Positions 1 through 8,472 of a stretch of DNA of 48,235 bases are shown one piece after another. Source of the stretch: Candidatus Omnitrophota bacterium (GTDB lineage: Bacteria; Hinthialibacterota; Hinthialibacteria; Hinthialibacterales; Hinthialibacteraceae); assembly GCA_016934335.1 (NCBI GenBank), contig JAFGTC010000297.1:1-48235 (forward strand), in the 5' to 3' direction. How positions within the stretch are numbered: the stretch's first letter is position 1; every line of letters starts with the position of its first letter. The position numbers and the translations under genes are program-made. A model generated the notes under the pieces. That model was not told the DNA's origin. It saw nothing but the letters and a program-made list of their open reading frames with translations, and made no database searches.

Positions 1-483
1 GCTCTGGGAGAGATCCCCATCCGCAAAGCGCCCGGCGGAGAATTTCCGCGGCTGGCCGGCGAGTTGTGGACCGGCCTTTCGGATTTCAGCGCAGAGATTC
101 GCAACATGGCCGGGAAAAACGAGTATGACGCTCCTCCCGGCTTCAATAGAAAATATGCCGACTTGCCCGTAACAACGCTTCAGCGGCCATTCCATAGCAA
201 TCGATATTTCACGATGGCGGCCGCTGTCCCAAGCGTGATGACTTTGAATCAGCCATCCTATCTGATCAGTCAGACAAGAATAGCGGGAAGCATAGCGATT
301 GAGTTGTATTCCAAAGATGGGAAGCAGAGAATTTCAGTGATTCGTCATCATGAAAATCAAAAGGATCCGGCAGCCCCCCTCATTTTCCCATGGACGCCGA
401 ATGATTTAGCCAAGGATGACTATCGCATCCGGTGGACGCTGGATGGCGACTACCGTGAGTTTCCCATTACAATTCAAGGATAG
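1..483 (+). CDS. C-terminal part of an unidentified protein
   Basis: The reading frame is open from the first base to a TAG at 481-483, so this is the last 160 residues of a gene that begins outside the window. I do not recognise a family. The final 65 residues contain a short beta-rich segment (IAIELYSKDGKQ, then FPWTPNDLAKDDYRIRW) resembling the small Ig-like domains that end secreted bacterial proteins, such as FlgD-like or Por-sorting-type folds. That resemblance is weak and is inference. No membrane segment is visible. It is convergent with the DUF362 gene, and the gap holds a long inverted repeat. Confidence 0.6.
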   Translation, partial: ALGEIPIRKAPGGEFPRLAGELWTGLSDFSAEIRNMAGKNEYDAPPGFNRKYADLPVTTLQRPFHSNRYFTMAAAVPSVMTLNQPSYLISQTRIAGSIAIELYSKDGKQRISVIRHHENQKDPAAPLIFPWTPNDLAKDDYRIRWTLDGDYREFPITIQG

Positions 484-552
484 TGGGGAGTGGATGGTAA
501 ATCGTGGCGGCACGCTTCGCTTCGAGCCCTACCAAGCTATCCACTCTCCACT
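482..552. repeat. 14-bp inverted repeat between convergent genes (terminator or REP-like)
   Basis: AGTGGGGAGTGGAT at 482-495 pairs with ATCCACTCTCCACT at 539-552, with 13 Watson-Crick pairs and one G-T pair. The 43-nt loop can form an inner stem GGTA (496-499) with TACC (530-533). The right arm is followed by a T-rich run at 553-568. It lies between the stop codons of two convergent genes, so it could end transcription from either side. The GC-rich loop looks like a dispersed intergenic repeat. Confidence 0.5.
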
Positions 553-556
553 GTCT

Positions 557-1621
557 TTAGGCTTTTTTCCAGATCAATTGTTGTTCGGCCCGATCATGGA
601 GTTTGTATTTCTTCACGTGATCTTCGATGCGTTCGCCTAACTGCTCGATCTTGCTGACATCCGCTTCGCCCATGCCGGCTTGCGCGCAATAGTTCAGATA
701 CCCCACGTCATCGAAATTGATTCCCATCAGTTCCAAGGCGGTTCGGTCGGCGGAAAACCAATGAAGGCCGGCTACGGCGACTTTGTGATCGACCGGCGTT
801 CCTCCAACCGGGCCGTTGCCTTCCATGCCTTGGAAGCCGTCGATCACCGACAGGTCGGGATGCAGTTCGGGCGCGAGTTTGAACAGATTATAATTGACGC
901 CTTTGAAGCCGCCTCCGTGCGTAATCGGCTTATCGTTTCTCGCTCCCTGCCGGCCGCCGCGCCCCCAGCGGAAGCCTTCGTCTTTGATCGGCGCTCCGAA
1001 GACAATGTTTTTCAGCGACAATGTCGCGATCACTCGATCGTGAGTCTTCATCACAGCGGCGGAAATCAAAAACGTCTCCGGGTCGAGAAGCAATTTTGAC
1101 ATCCGCACAAAATAGGGATGCATATCGCCGTCGTTCACCACATGCCTCATCTGGATCGGCTCTTTATCCAGATCGATAAGTTCCACGCCGTATTGGGATT
1201 TCAACTTGGGATAGCCATAATTCTCGAATCCTTCGAAGGTGGGGCCGCTGGCGGCCGATTCGGCTATGATCATGTCGTTCTTGACGTCGATGGATTTCAA
1301 AAATTCGATGATGCCTGCCAAGGCATCCGCATGCGTCGCGCAAAGTTGTTGATCGATGGCGACATTGTTCGGCTTGATGACAATGCGCCGATTTCCGACG
1401 GCGGCTTTGATCTCTTTGGCGAAAGGCTTCAACGCGTTGATGATGTTCTGCGTCCGATCGTCGCCGGCGCTGATGCACGCCTTGTTTCTCATGGGGCCAT
1501 GATCGGCGGCGCTTTGAGCGCTCGATTCAGACGCCGTGAGAGAGGCGGGAGCGGATAATCCAGCCGCGGCGAGACTGCCGGCCAATGCAGATTTCAAAAA
1601 ATGCCTGCGATTCGGTTGCAT
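557..1621 (-). CDS. Tat-exported DUF362 domain protein
   Basis: This gene encodes 354 residues. The leader begins MQPNRRHFLK and is followed by an Ala-rich hydrophobic stretch, a clear twin-arginine signal, so the protein should be folded in the cytoplasm and exported. The body matches the DUF362 family: VIKPNN near residue 85, ESAASGPTF near 125 and the conserved THDRVIATLSLKN segment in the middle. The function of DUF362 proteins is not established; some relatives carry iron-sulfur clusters, but no Cys cluster is visible here. I chose the ATG at 1619-1621 over an upstream start because a perfect GGAGGT lies just before it and the Tat leader begins there. It is transcribed away from the response-regulator gene. 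Confidence 0.85.
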   Translation of the reverse strand: MQPNRRHFLKSALAGSLAAAGLSAPASLTASESSAQSAADHGPMRNKACISAGDDRTQNIINALKPFAKEIKAAVGNRRIVIKPNNVAIDQQLCATHADALAGIIEFLKSIDVKNDMIIAESAASGPTFEGFENYGYPKLKSQYGVELIDLDKEPIQMRHVVNDGDMHPYFVRMSKLLLDPETFLISAAVMKTHDRVIATLSLKNIVFGAPIKDEGFRWGRGGRQGARNDKPITHGGGFKGVNYNLFKLAPELHPDLSVIDGFQGMEGNGPVGGTPVDHKVAVAGLHWFSADRTALELMGINFDDVGYLNYCAQAGMGEADVSKIEQLGERIEDHVKKYKLHDRAEQQLIWKKA

Positions 1622-1997
1622 AATCGTAACGACCTCCTTGATCGAACATCCAGTCATCTATCCGTTCAGGATTTCTCAATTCATTCAGCACAATCCTTCC
1701 GCTATCATAAAACACCCGGCGGTTCTTGACAATTGTTTTATGATCAGCGATCGTCAAATAACACAAATATTTTTCCTGTAACATTCCGAAAGTTCACGAG
1801 AATTTTACAACGTTTTCCCGCCGCCAAGCCTCGCTTCTCTCTCCTTTTTGTGCAAAATACACTCAACCGACAAGAAAGCAGGCCGGGCGAGTTAAACATC
1901 CACAAAAGTCGGCTGAGCTCAACGAAAAGCTCAGCCCGCCAGGCGCACAGCGAATAAGGCTGATCCGCCGCCGAATCCCAGCGCAGAGGGAAAAAGT
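1622..1997. other. Divergent intergenic region (376 bp)
   Basis: This spacer separates the start of the DUF362 gene from the start of the response-regulator/phosphatase gene, so it should hold promoters for both. I see no convincing paired -35/-10 boxes. The left half is AT-rich. The right half contains a 9-bp hairpin, listed separately. Short open frames on both strands have no ribosome-binding site and no recognisable product. Confidence 0.5.
1911..1936 (+). promoter_or_regulatory. Perfect 9-bp hairpin in the leader of the RR-PP2C gene
   Basis: GGCTGAGCT (1911-1919) and AGCTCAGCC (1928-1936) form a perfect stem with loop CAACGAAA. No T-run follows, so it does not look like an intrinsic terminator. 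It ends about 60 bp before the GTG start and could be a leader structure or a protein-binding site. The role is unknown. Confidence 0.4.
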
Positions 1998-3131
1998 GTG
2001 AAAGATCAACGTTACCTGTTGATTGTGGATGATGAACCCGACATCCGCTTCATCTTGGGCGACTACCTTAAAAACAACGGATTCATCCCCATTTTGGCTG
2101 AAAACGGGCGGGAAGCGTTAACTCTATTAAACCATGTCTCCCCCGATGTCATTATCAGCGACATCCTCATGCCTGAGATGGACGGACTGGAATTTCTGCA
2201 GGAAATTCAACGCCGCGGGCTGGAGATTCCCGTAATTCTCATGACGGCTTACGCCACCATCGACCGAGCCGTTGAAGCCATGAAATCAGGCGCCGCCGAC
2301 TTTATCACCAAGCCCCTGAAACTGAATTATCTGATTCAAGTCATCCGCCGCGTTTGCAAGCAATTTGAGTTGGAGCGGCTCGTCCTCGAACAGGAGCAGC
2401 AATTGAAAGCCGACCTGCGCCTGGCATCCCTCGTACAACGCTGCATGCTGCCCGCCGACGTAGAAAACAAGCATTTCGGATTTTATCTCCGTTATGAACC
2501 GCTCCTGGAAATTGGGGGCGATTCTATCGCCACCCGACTCTATTCGGAGGAAATGATCGCCGTCGCGTTGTATGACGTCACCGGCCACGGCGTATCCGCC
2601 GCGCTGCTCGCGTCCCTGCTTCATCACGAATTGACCGATTTGCTGGCGCAACCCATCCGGCCGCTCGATATTATCAGGCAAATCAACTTATTCGCCTCCG
2701 AAAAATTCAGCGCCACGGGGTTGTTCTGCACGATGGCTTTGATTTGGCTGGATACGAACCGAATGACGTTGACCGCCGTCAACGCCGGGCATCCCAGCAT
2801 TCTGTTGTGGAAAAACGAAAGCCGCGAATTCGAGGCCGTCTCGTCCCACATGCCTCCCATCGGCCTCCTCTCCGAGGATGACTTCAAAACCGATCTTTCC
2901 TGCCTTTCTCTTTCCCCCAAAGACCGGATCCTTCTTTATACAGACGGGTTTACGGAATCCAGGCAAAAGAACGGCGATATACTTGGAGAAGATCGATTCG
3001 TTCAAATCGTTCAAACCTGCATCCAATCTTCGCCGCGGGAATGTATGGATCGCATATTTCAAGAGGCCGCCCAATCCCGCCAGGGAAATCCACGAGACGA
3101 TCTCACTCTCGTTTTGCTCGAGGTCAAATAA
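1998..3131 (+). CDS. Response regulator with PP2C (RsbU/SpoIIE-type) phosphatase output
   Basis: The 377-residue cytoplasmic protein has an N-terminal receiver domain (about 5-120) with acidic pair D11/D12, phospho-acceptor D55 and conserved K105 (FITKPL). A helical linker follows, then a PPM/PP2C phosphatase domain (about 160-375) with conserved IGGD, DVTGHG and LLYTDGFTE motifs. Proteins of this design dephosphorylate a STAS-domain anti-sigma-factor antagonist when phosphorylated by a sensor kinase. A STAS gene lies 172 bp downstream, which fits that partner. Translation starts at GTG 1998, preceded by GAGGG with good spacing. No anti-sigma kinase (RsbW type) or sigma factor is present in the window. 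Confidence 0.92.
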   Translation: MKDQRYLLIVDDEPDIRFILGDYLKNNGFIPILAENGREALTLLNHVSPDVIISDILMPEMDGLEFLQEIQRRGLEIPVILMTAYATIDRAVEAMKSGAADFITKPLKLNYLIQVIRRVCKQFELERLVLEQEQQLKADLRLASLVQRCMLPADVENKHFGFYLRYEPLLEIGGDSIATRLYSEEMIAVALYDVTGHGVSAALLASLLHHELTDLLAQPIRPLDIIRQINLFASEKFSATGLFCTMALIWLDTNRMTLTAVNAGHPSILLWKNESREFEAVSSHMPPIGLLSEDDFKTDLSCLSLSPKDRILLYTDGFTESRQKNGDILGEDRFVQIVQTCIQSSPRECMDRIFQEAAQSRQGNPRDDLTLVLLEVK

Positions 3132-3303
3132 CCTCGCATCGTACGAGATGGATTTAACAGGATCAAAATGAACTCCGGGCATTGCAACCTCAATGGACGC
3201 CGGTAAAATAGACGAGATTGTAGTTGAGTGACGGGGAATGAGGACCTTGCAGGACGGGCCGCATTTCGTCTGAGGAAGAAAAAGGGAAATCAGGTAATTC
3301 ATC

Positions 3304-3642
3304 ATGAAAATTGATATTCGAAAAGAATCGGATGTAACAATTGTGAAGCCTGTTGGAAGAATGGACTTCAACTCGCTCATGGAATTCAGCGCTCTCATGA
3401 ACCAAACCATACAGGCCGGCGCGCATAAACTCCTTCTTGATTGTTCGGAACTGGAATATCTGAGCAGTTCAGGCATCCGAACCATGGTAGACTGCCAAAA
3501 GCAGATCCAAGCCCAAAAAGGAACCATGGCTTTTTGCATGTTGAACGAACAAATCAAGGAACTCTTCCAGGTCGTTCAACTGGACAAATTGTTCAAGATT
3601 TATCCCACCGAATTTGAAGCCTTGGATAAAATGATGGCCTGA
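3304..3642 (+). CDS. STAS-domain anti-sigma factor antagonist
   Basis: This 112-residue protein is a single STAS domain of usual size. It has the strand 'VTIVKPVGRMDF', then 'LLLDCSEL', and the signature 'EYLSSSGIRTM'. By alignment with SpoIIAA/RsbV, S56 is the serine phosphorylated by the anti-sigma kinase. The residue two before it, usually Asp, is Ser here. The probable role is partner switching: the dephosphorylated form binds the anti-sigma kinase and frees a sigma factor or other target. The PP2C regulator just upstream is the likely phosphatase. The ATG follows an AGGGAAATCAGG ribosome-binding region. The gene ends 19 bp from the convergent malic enzyme gene. Confidence 0.9.
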   Translation: MKIDIRKESDVTIVKPVGRMDFNSLMEFSALMNQTIQAGAHKLLLDCSELEYLSSSGIRTMVDCQKQIQAQKGTMAFCMLNEQIKELFQVVQLDKLFKIYPTEFEALDKMMA

Positions 3643-3661
3643 CGCTCCCCGCCTATCGTCC

Positions 3662-5089
3662 TCATTTTTTCTCGTCGGTTTTCCGGCGCGCGACGCCTGA
3701 CTCGATGGCGGCCTTGCTGACGGCGCTGGCGACCTGCTCGAATACTCGTTTATCAAAAACGCTGGGGATAATATATTCTTCGACCAATTCGTTTTCGGGG
3801 ATCGTATCGGCGATCGCGCCGGCGGCGGCCAATTTCATCTCTTCGTTTATGTCAGCGGCGCGAACGTTCAACGCGCCTCGAAAGATCCCGGGAAAACACA
3901 GAACGTTGTTGATCTGGTTGGGATAATCCGACCGGCCGGTCGCCATGATGCGGCAATGTCCATGAGCCTCCTCCGGCGTAATTTCCGGATCGGGATTGGC
4001 CAGGGCAAAGATGATGGGATCGGCGTTCATGGCTTTGAGAGCCTCTACGGGAAGAAGGTTTGGGCGCGAGAGGCCCAGAAAGACGTCCGCGCCTTGAACC
4101 GCGTCCATAATCGTTCCCCGGCGGCCGTTCGGATTGGTATGTTCGGCGAACCATTCCTTCATGGGATTCATGCCTTCGCGCCGCCCCTTGTAAATGATTC
4201 CCTGACTGTCCAAGCCGATAATCTCTTTCACGCCGGATTGAAGCATCATCTTGGAGCAGGCCGCTCCCGCCGCTCCGACTCCTAAAAGAACGACTTTGAT
4301 GTCGGTGATCTTTTTATGCACAAGTTTCAGCGCATTGATCAAAGCGGCGGTGACCACAACGGCGGTGCCATGCTGATCGTCGTGAAATACGGGGATGTCG
4401 AGAGACTTCTTCAACCGGCTTTCAATTTCAAAACAGCGGGGAGCCGAGATGTCTTCGAGATTCACGCCGCCGAATCCCGGCGCAATAGCCTGGACGATGC
4501 GCACAATCTCGTCAGGATCTTTGGTATTCAAACAGATCGGATAGGCGTCGACGCCGCCGAATTCCTTGAACAACATGGCTTTGCCTTCCATGACCGGCAT
4601 GGCCGCCTCCGGGCCGATGTCGCCCAGTCCCAGAACGGCGGTGCCGTCGGTGACAATCGCCACGGAGTTGCTCTTGATCGTCAGGTTATAGGCGGAGGAA
4701 GGATCCTTGGCGATGGCGCGGCAGACTCGCGCCACGCCGGGCGTATACGCCATGGAAAGCGCATCGCGCGTATTGAGCGGCGTTTTGCTTTCAATCCGGA
4801 TTTTGCCGCCCAGATGAAGGAGGAAGACGCGATCGGACACATTGCGGACATGCACGCCTGGAATCTGTGTGACCGCCTCTACAATGCGTTCCGCATGTTC
4901 TTCATTTCGCGTATCAACAGTCAGATCTCGTATCAAAAAATCCTTTTTCACGCCGACAATATCAACCGCCCCCAAATTGCCTCCCAGGTCGCCGATGACC
5001 GTGACGATTTGGGCAAAATATCCCGGCTTATTTGTGATTTCTAGACGAATCGTAATGCTATGGCTGGCGCCCGGCGTAATATCAACCAT
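3662..5089 (-). CDS. NAD(P)-dependent malic enzyme with N-terminal ACT domain
   Basis: This 475-residue enzyme should oxidatively decarboxylate malate to pyruvate and CO2 in the cytoplasm. The order is ACT domain (about 10-85, '[19 protein letters not shown]'), malic N-domain (about 95-225, with [26 protein letters not shown] and FHDDQHGTA) and a Rossmann NAD-binding domain ([23 protein letters not shown]). The ACT domain suggests amino-acid feedback, and ACT-bearing malic enzymes are a known subgroup. The ATG at 5087-5089 is preferred over an in-frame TTG 15 bases upstream, because GGAGAAAAAGG lies between them and serves as the ribosome-binding site. It is a single gene facing the STAS gene. 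Confidence 0.94.
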   Translation of the reverse strand: MVDITPGASHSITIRLEITNKPGYFAQIVTVIGDLGGNLGAVDIVGVKKDFLIRDLTVDTRNEEHAERIVEAVTQIPGVHVRNVSDRVFLLHLGGKIRIESKTPLNTRDALSMAYTPGVARVCRAIAKDPSSAYNLTIKSNSVAIVTDGTAVLGLGDIGPEAAMPVMEGKAMLFKEFGGVDAYPICLNTKDPDEIVRIVQAIAPGFGGVNLEDISAPRCFEIESRLKKSLDIPVFHDDQHGTAVVVTAALINALKLVHKKITDIKVVLLGVGAAGAACSKMMLQSGVKEIIGLDSQGIIYKGRREGMNPMKEWFAEHTNPNGRRGTIMDAVQGADVFLGLSRPNLLPVEALKAMNADPIIFALANPDPEITPEEAHGHCRIMATGRSDYPNQINNVLCFPGIFRGALNVRAADINEEMKLAAAGAIADTIPENELVEEYIIPSVFDKRVFEQVASAVSKAAIESGVARRKTDEKK

Positions 5090-5172
5090 GTCCTTTTTCT
5101 CCAATGTTCCCTGTTAACTGTGAATTTTAATTGGATTTTCCATCAGCGGGCGAGGCGGGGGCATAGGCTGCG

Positions 5173-5186
5173 CCCCTTCAAAGGGG
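5173..5186. other. Small GC-rich hairpin in spacer
   Basis: CCCCT and AGGGG form a short stem with a four-base loop in the 154-bp spacer between two minus-strand genes. No T-run accompanies it on either strand. It could weakly mark the end of the malic-enzyme leader or be a remnant of an intergenic repeat. Confidence 0.25.
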
Positions 5187-5243
5187 TGGGATCAAAGCGC
5201 GAATCGCGGCCCGTCGAGAAACAACTTTATTGATTATACCCGA

Positions 5244-6440
5244 TTATGGCGAAGAAGAATGCGCTCCGCCGCAATTCTTATATAATATTACATTGTGAGT
5301 AGAGCCGCCGGCCGCGATAAAATCGAGCCAGCCGTCATCATCGACGTCTGCAATCGCCAATCCCTGCACGGCGACGTCACCCGATATTTTCGAACGCCTC
5401 CACAATTCCTCCGGATCCTTCACAAAATCATAATAATAAATGCAATGCCCCTCGCCGCGAAAACCGGCGATCACTTCATCATCGCCGTCCTGATCAAAAT
5501 CGGCGCAGGCCAAGGCGTGACCGGCGACGAAACTGTCGTCAATCACATGGCGCTGGAGGCGTTCTTTCTGCGCACTGGCATGCGCATAGACGGCGACTTG
5601 ATTCCCATGCCAGGGATCGATCGTCGCCCAAAACGGTTCCCCCTTTTTCCATGATCCGGCGGCGATTTCGCTGCTCCCGCTGCGATTATCCGGATCCTGC
5701 AGACCCGCCGTGATTGTTTGCCGAATCCATCGCTTATCCCGCCATGAAAATTGCGTCACGCCCTCCAAACTGGCTGTGTAGATCTCGTTGCTCCGAACCA
5801 TCAATCCGTGCAGCAGATGGAGCGAATGGTCGATGACCTCGAACCGCCAGGCTTCTTTGCGAGATTCTGCGGGGATGGAAAACGCCAGCAGCCGGACGGG
5901 AGACTGCTTGAAATCAGGCCCGGACGATCCCGGCCCCGCCATGGGAGCGGCGATCAGTCTTTTGTGACTCTCTCCCTCCAACTCCACCCAGCGGAGGCGA
6001 TGCGTCGTTGGCTCCGCATGGATAAAGTGGATCGACCAGGGTTGATCAAGATCGTCCCGGCGGTTCAGCCAGGAAATCGTCCCGCCGGCGTCTGTCTTTC
6101 CCAGGTTGAAATCGGAGGCGATCACGGCTTCCAGATCCCCGTCGCCGTCCAAATCGTAGAAATCGAAATCGATGAAGCCCTGCAGTCCATCCGTACAAAT
6201 GGGCCGGCGCTTCCACGAGGGATTCTCATACCAGAAGACGCCCGACGCTCCTTCTCCGAGCGCGGCGATATCCAACTTCCCGTCGTTGTTGATATCGGCG
6301 AACGCCGACTGATAAGCGCCGGGAAACGAATCGTCGATGACCACCGCTTGAAAACGGCTGCATTCGGAATCGGACCAGCCAAGGAGACTCTCCATAAAAA
6401 GAAAAGAAATGAAACAAACTTTAGGAAGGCCGTTCATCAT
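5244..6440 (-). CDS. Secreted FG-GAP/VCBS repeat protein
   Basis: The 398-residue protein starts with a Sec-like leader (MMNGLPKVCFISFLFMESLLG). It carries at least four FG-GAP calcium-loop motifs of the type DxDxDG: ADINNDGKLDIAAL and DLDGDGDLEAV near the N-terminus, and DFDQDGDDEVIAG and DVDDDGWLDFIAAGG near the C-terminus. Such repeats form a beta-propeller that binds calcium and often carbohydrates or proteins at the cell surface. No catalytic domain is visible, so a binding or lectin-like role is an inference. A GGGAGG ribosome-binding site precedes the double ATG at 6435-6440. The permease gene ends (on the same strand) 42 bp upstream. Confidence 0.8.
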   Translation of the reverse strand: MMNGLPKVCFISFLFMESLLGWSDSECSRFQAVVIDDSFPGAYQSAFADINNDGKLDIAALGEGASGVFWYENPSWKRRPICTDGLQGFIDFDFYDLDGDGDLEAVIASDFNLGKTDAGGTISWLNRRDDLDQPWSIHFIHAEPTTHRLRWVELEGESHKRLIAAPMAGPGSSGPDFKQSPVRLLAFSIPAESRKEAWRFEVIDHSLHLLHGLMVRSNEIYTASLEGVTQFSWRDKRWIRQTITAGLQDPDNRSGSSEIAAGSWKKGEPFWATIDPWHGNQVAVYAHASAQKERLQRHVIDDSFVAGHALACADFDQDGDDEVIAGFRGEGHCIYYYDFVKDPEELWRRSKISGDVAVQGLAIADVDDDGWLDFIAAGGSTHNVILYKNCGGAHSSSP

Positions 6441-6482
6441 CTATCCTCCCGCTTTAGAGTTCTTCTGCGAGCATCTTATGAA

Positions 6483-7817
6483 TTACACAAAGAAATAGAT
6501 CAGCCAGACAACAACTCCCGCCGTCATTCCCTCCAAAACGCCGCCGAGAGAATGCAGTTTGTACCCCGTCAAAACATCCATTTTCGAAAATTGCGTCACC
6601 ACCCAGAAATAGCTGTCGTTCGCATGCGAAACGAACATCGATCCCGCGCCGATCATGACGACGGTCAAGGCGATTTGATTGGCCGTCTCGATTCCCAGAG
6701 AGCCGGCCAGGGGCTGAACGATGGAGGCGGTGGTGATGATGGCCACCGTCGACGAACCCTGCGCCGTCTTAATAGCGAAAGCAATGAGGAATGGCAGCCA
6801 GATCCCTAAATTTAAATGGGCCAGCGCATCCCCGATCGCATCGGCGATTCCTGAATTCTGCAGAACCTTGCCGAACGCCCCGCCGGCCCCGGTAATCATG
6901 ATAATGATGGCGGCGCTGACCAGAGCGTCTCCCACCCAGCCGCTCGCTGACAACAATTTCCGATCCAGACGCTTCGGCAGACAGAAGGCGATCAAGACGC
7001 CGAGCAGCAGCGCCACCACGGGGCTTCCCAAAAACACGATCAGATTTTTCAGCCCGCCTTCGCCCAAGGGATGAGTCGGATAGGAGGCGATGGAATTCAG
7101 GACGATCAAGAGCATCGGCAGCAGAATCGGCAGAAACGCCAGAATCGCCGGAGGCGCTTGCAGAAGCGTGCGCTGAATATCCTCTTCCGAAAGTTCGGGA
7201 TCCGGATCGATCTGCACCCTCGACGCGACCGTCACCGCGAACAGCCACCCGGCGAAGAGAGCAACGGCGCTGGCGATTAATCCAAACAGAATCACGCGCC
7301 CCAGATCGGCGCTCAAGATGCCCGCCGCGGCGATGGGCCCCGGGGTGGGCGGAACCATGGTGTGCGTCGCATACAGCCCCAGACTCAACGCGATGGCGCA
7401 GGAAGCCAGCGTAATCCCGCTGCGCTTGGCCAAAGCCCTCATCAGCGGAGAGAGGATGACAAACCCCGAATCGCAGAAAACGGGAATGGAGACGATATAC
7501 CCCATAATGGACATCGCCAAAGGAACATTTCTTCGCCCCGTCGCTTGAAGCACGCATTCGGCCATCGTAAACGCGCCGCCGGATTTTTCTAAAAACACGC
7601 CGATGATGGTCCCCGCGATGATCACAATGCCGATATAGCCGATCGTTCCCCCGAATCCCTGGTTCACCGAATCCACGATATCGAGAAGCGGCATGCCCGC
7701 AAAAAGCCCGAATCCGAAAGCGGCGAACAAAAGCGCCAGAAACGGATGGAGGTTCAAGCGCGCCGAAGCATACACAATAAAAATCACAGCGACGATCAGC
7801 AAAAAGCCCAGCCACAT
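6483..7817 (-). CDS. GntP-family gluconate/organic acid permease
   Basis: The 444-residue integral membrane protein has about 12 hydrophobic segments along its whole length, the expected size for GntP/DsdX/IdnT proton symporters. Family-typical stretches include PVFCDSGFVILSPL near residue 110 and HTMVPPTPGPIAAAGIL near 150. Substrates of characterised relatives are gluconate, idonate, fructuronate or D-serine; the substrate here cannot be read from sequence. The ATG at 7817 follows GAGGTGATTTC, a strong ribosome-binding site. The gene sits upstream of the FG-GAP gene on the same strand with 42 bp between, so they may share a transcript. The sugar-acid setting would suit uptake of aldonates released from polysaccharides. 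Confidence 0.93.
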   Translation of the reverse strand: MWLGFLLIVAVIFIVYASARLNLHPFLALLFAAFGFGLFAGMPLLDIVDSVNQGFGGTIGYIGIVIIAGTIIGVFLEKSGGAFTMAECVLQATGRRNVPLAMSIMGYIVSIPVFCDSGFVILSPLMRALAKRSGITLASCAIALSLGLYATHTMVPPTPGPIAAAGILSADLGRVILFGLIASAVALFAGWLFAVTVASRVQIDPDPELSEEDIQRTLLQAPPAILAFLPILLPMLLIVLNSIASYPTHPLGEGGLKNLIVFLGSPVVALLLGVLIAFCLPKRLDRKLLSASGWVGDALVSAAIIIMITGAGGAFGKVLQNSGIADAIGDALAHLNLGIWLPFLIAFAIKTAQGSSTVAIITTASIVQPLAGSLGIETANQIALTVVMIGAGSMFVSHANDSYFWVVTQFSKMDVLTGYKLHSLGGVLEGMTAGVVVWLIYFFV

Positions 7818-8087
7818 ATGAAATCACCTCGAAACATAGTTGGTTCTATTATCCGCAGCGCGCTATGACGGGCAAGTGAATCGATCCAAATCGGCAAGGT
7901 AATGAAGAGTGCGAGAATTTCGTCCCAAAGACTCTCTCCTCGCTTGAAAAGAAGATAAATATGGCATAATTCATTGATTATAATAAGGTTGGTTCATACA
8001 ACCTGGAGTCTTTCCTTAGCATAGATGGAACGATGCCGGTTTTTGATGGCACAGTTTTTTTCTCTTTCCAAGCAGAACTGCACCACG

Positions 8088-8116
8088 AAACACCAGTCAT
8101 TTTACTGGTGTTTTTT
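8088..8116 (+). terminator. Rho-independent terminator-like hairpin
   Basis: AAACACCAGT (8088-8097) pairs perfectly with ACTGGTGTTT (8104-8113) around loop CATTTT, and the T-run continues to 8116. This is the classic form for the plus strand. No plus-strand gene lies upstream within 3 kb, so the transcript it would end is unknown; a small RNA starting around 7980-8050 is possible. Confidence 0.55.
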
Positions 8117-8121
8117 ATCAA

Positions 8122-8148
8122 ATGGAGCTATTGGAACTAATGGAGCTA
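8122..8148 (+). repeat. Three tandem 9-bp units (ATGGAGCTA type), left arm
   Basis: The units read ATGGAGCTA, TTGGAACTA, ATGGAGCTA. The same unit recurs in reverse orientation at 8403-8429, making an inverted pair with 254 bp between. Confidence 0.75.
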
Positions 8149-8402
8149 TAATGGATGATTATATAATAAAAGAAATTTTCATCCGGAAATGGAGCACTTT
8201 AATTCTTTATCTCGATCTATTTGATCAATCTTCATCGAATAAGCGCTATTTATTCATGCGATTGACATTCTGTATCTTTATTCCAATAAACAGATAAGGG
8301 ATAAACTCAATAATTGATTGGATCATTTCTTCAACTTCGCTGGATGACGCCTCTGATTACGCAGTGTTTTGAAACTCTAATAATATATATATGTATCCAT
8401 TT

Positions 8403-8429
8403 CCGTTCCATTAGCTCCATTAGCTCCAT
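8403..8429 (-). repeat. Three tandem 9-bp units (ATGGAGCTA type), inverted right arm
   Basis: On the plus strand this reads CCGTTCCAT, TAGCTCCAT, TAGCTCCAT, the reverse complement of the array at 8122-8148 with one degenerate unit. Confidence 0.75.
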
Positions 8430-8472
8430 CTCCGAGTCATTGAACTGGGAGGCGGGGCGGAACGCGGCGGCT

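Larger units (their letters stand above)
7818..8472. other. 655-bp non-coding region with repeats and a terminator-like hairpin
   Basis: This AT-rich stretch lies between the start of the permease gene and the end of the histidine-kinase gene, both on the minus strand. It holds a TATAAT box on the minus strand at 7977-7982, possibly the permease -10. It also holds a perfect 10-bp hairpin with T-run (8088-8116) and an inverted pair of 9-bp tandem arrays (8122-8148 and 8403-8429). A 90-codon frame at 8025-8297 runs through these elements but has no ribosome-binding site and a low-complexity product, so I do not call it a gene. Confidence 0.6.

Noticed and set aside
5751..6809. A 352-codon plus-strand frame
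   Set aside because: It overlaps the FG-GAP and GntP genes on the opposite strand and shows no family motif.
6769..7827. A 352-codon minus-strand frame in another phase of the permease gene
   Set aside because: Its product is Arg-rich, typical of an out-of-frame shadow; the GntP frame has clear membrane segments and a ribosome-binding site.
8025..8297. A 90-codon frame in the non-coding region
   Set aside because: It runs across the hairpin and repeat units, has no ribosome-binding site and a low-complexity product.
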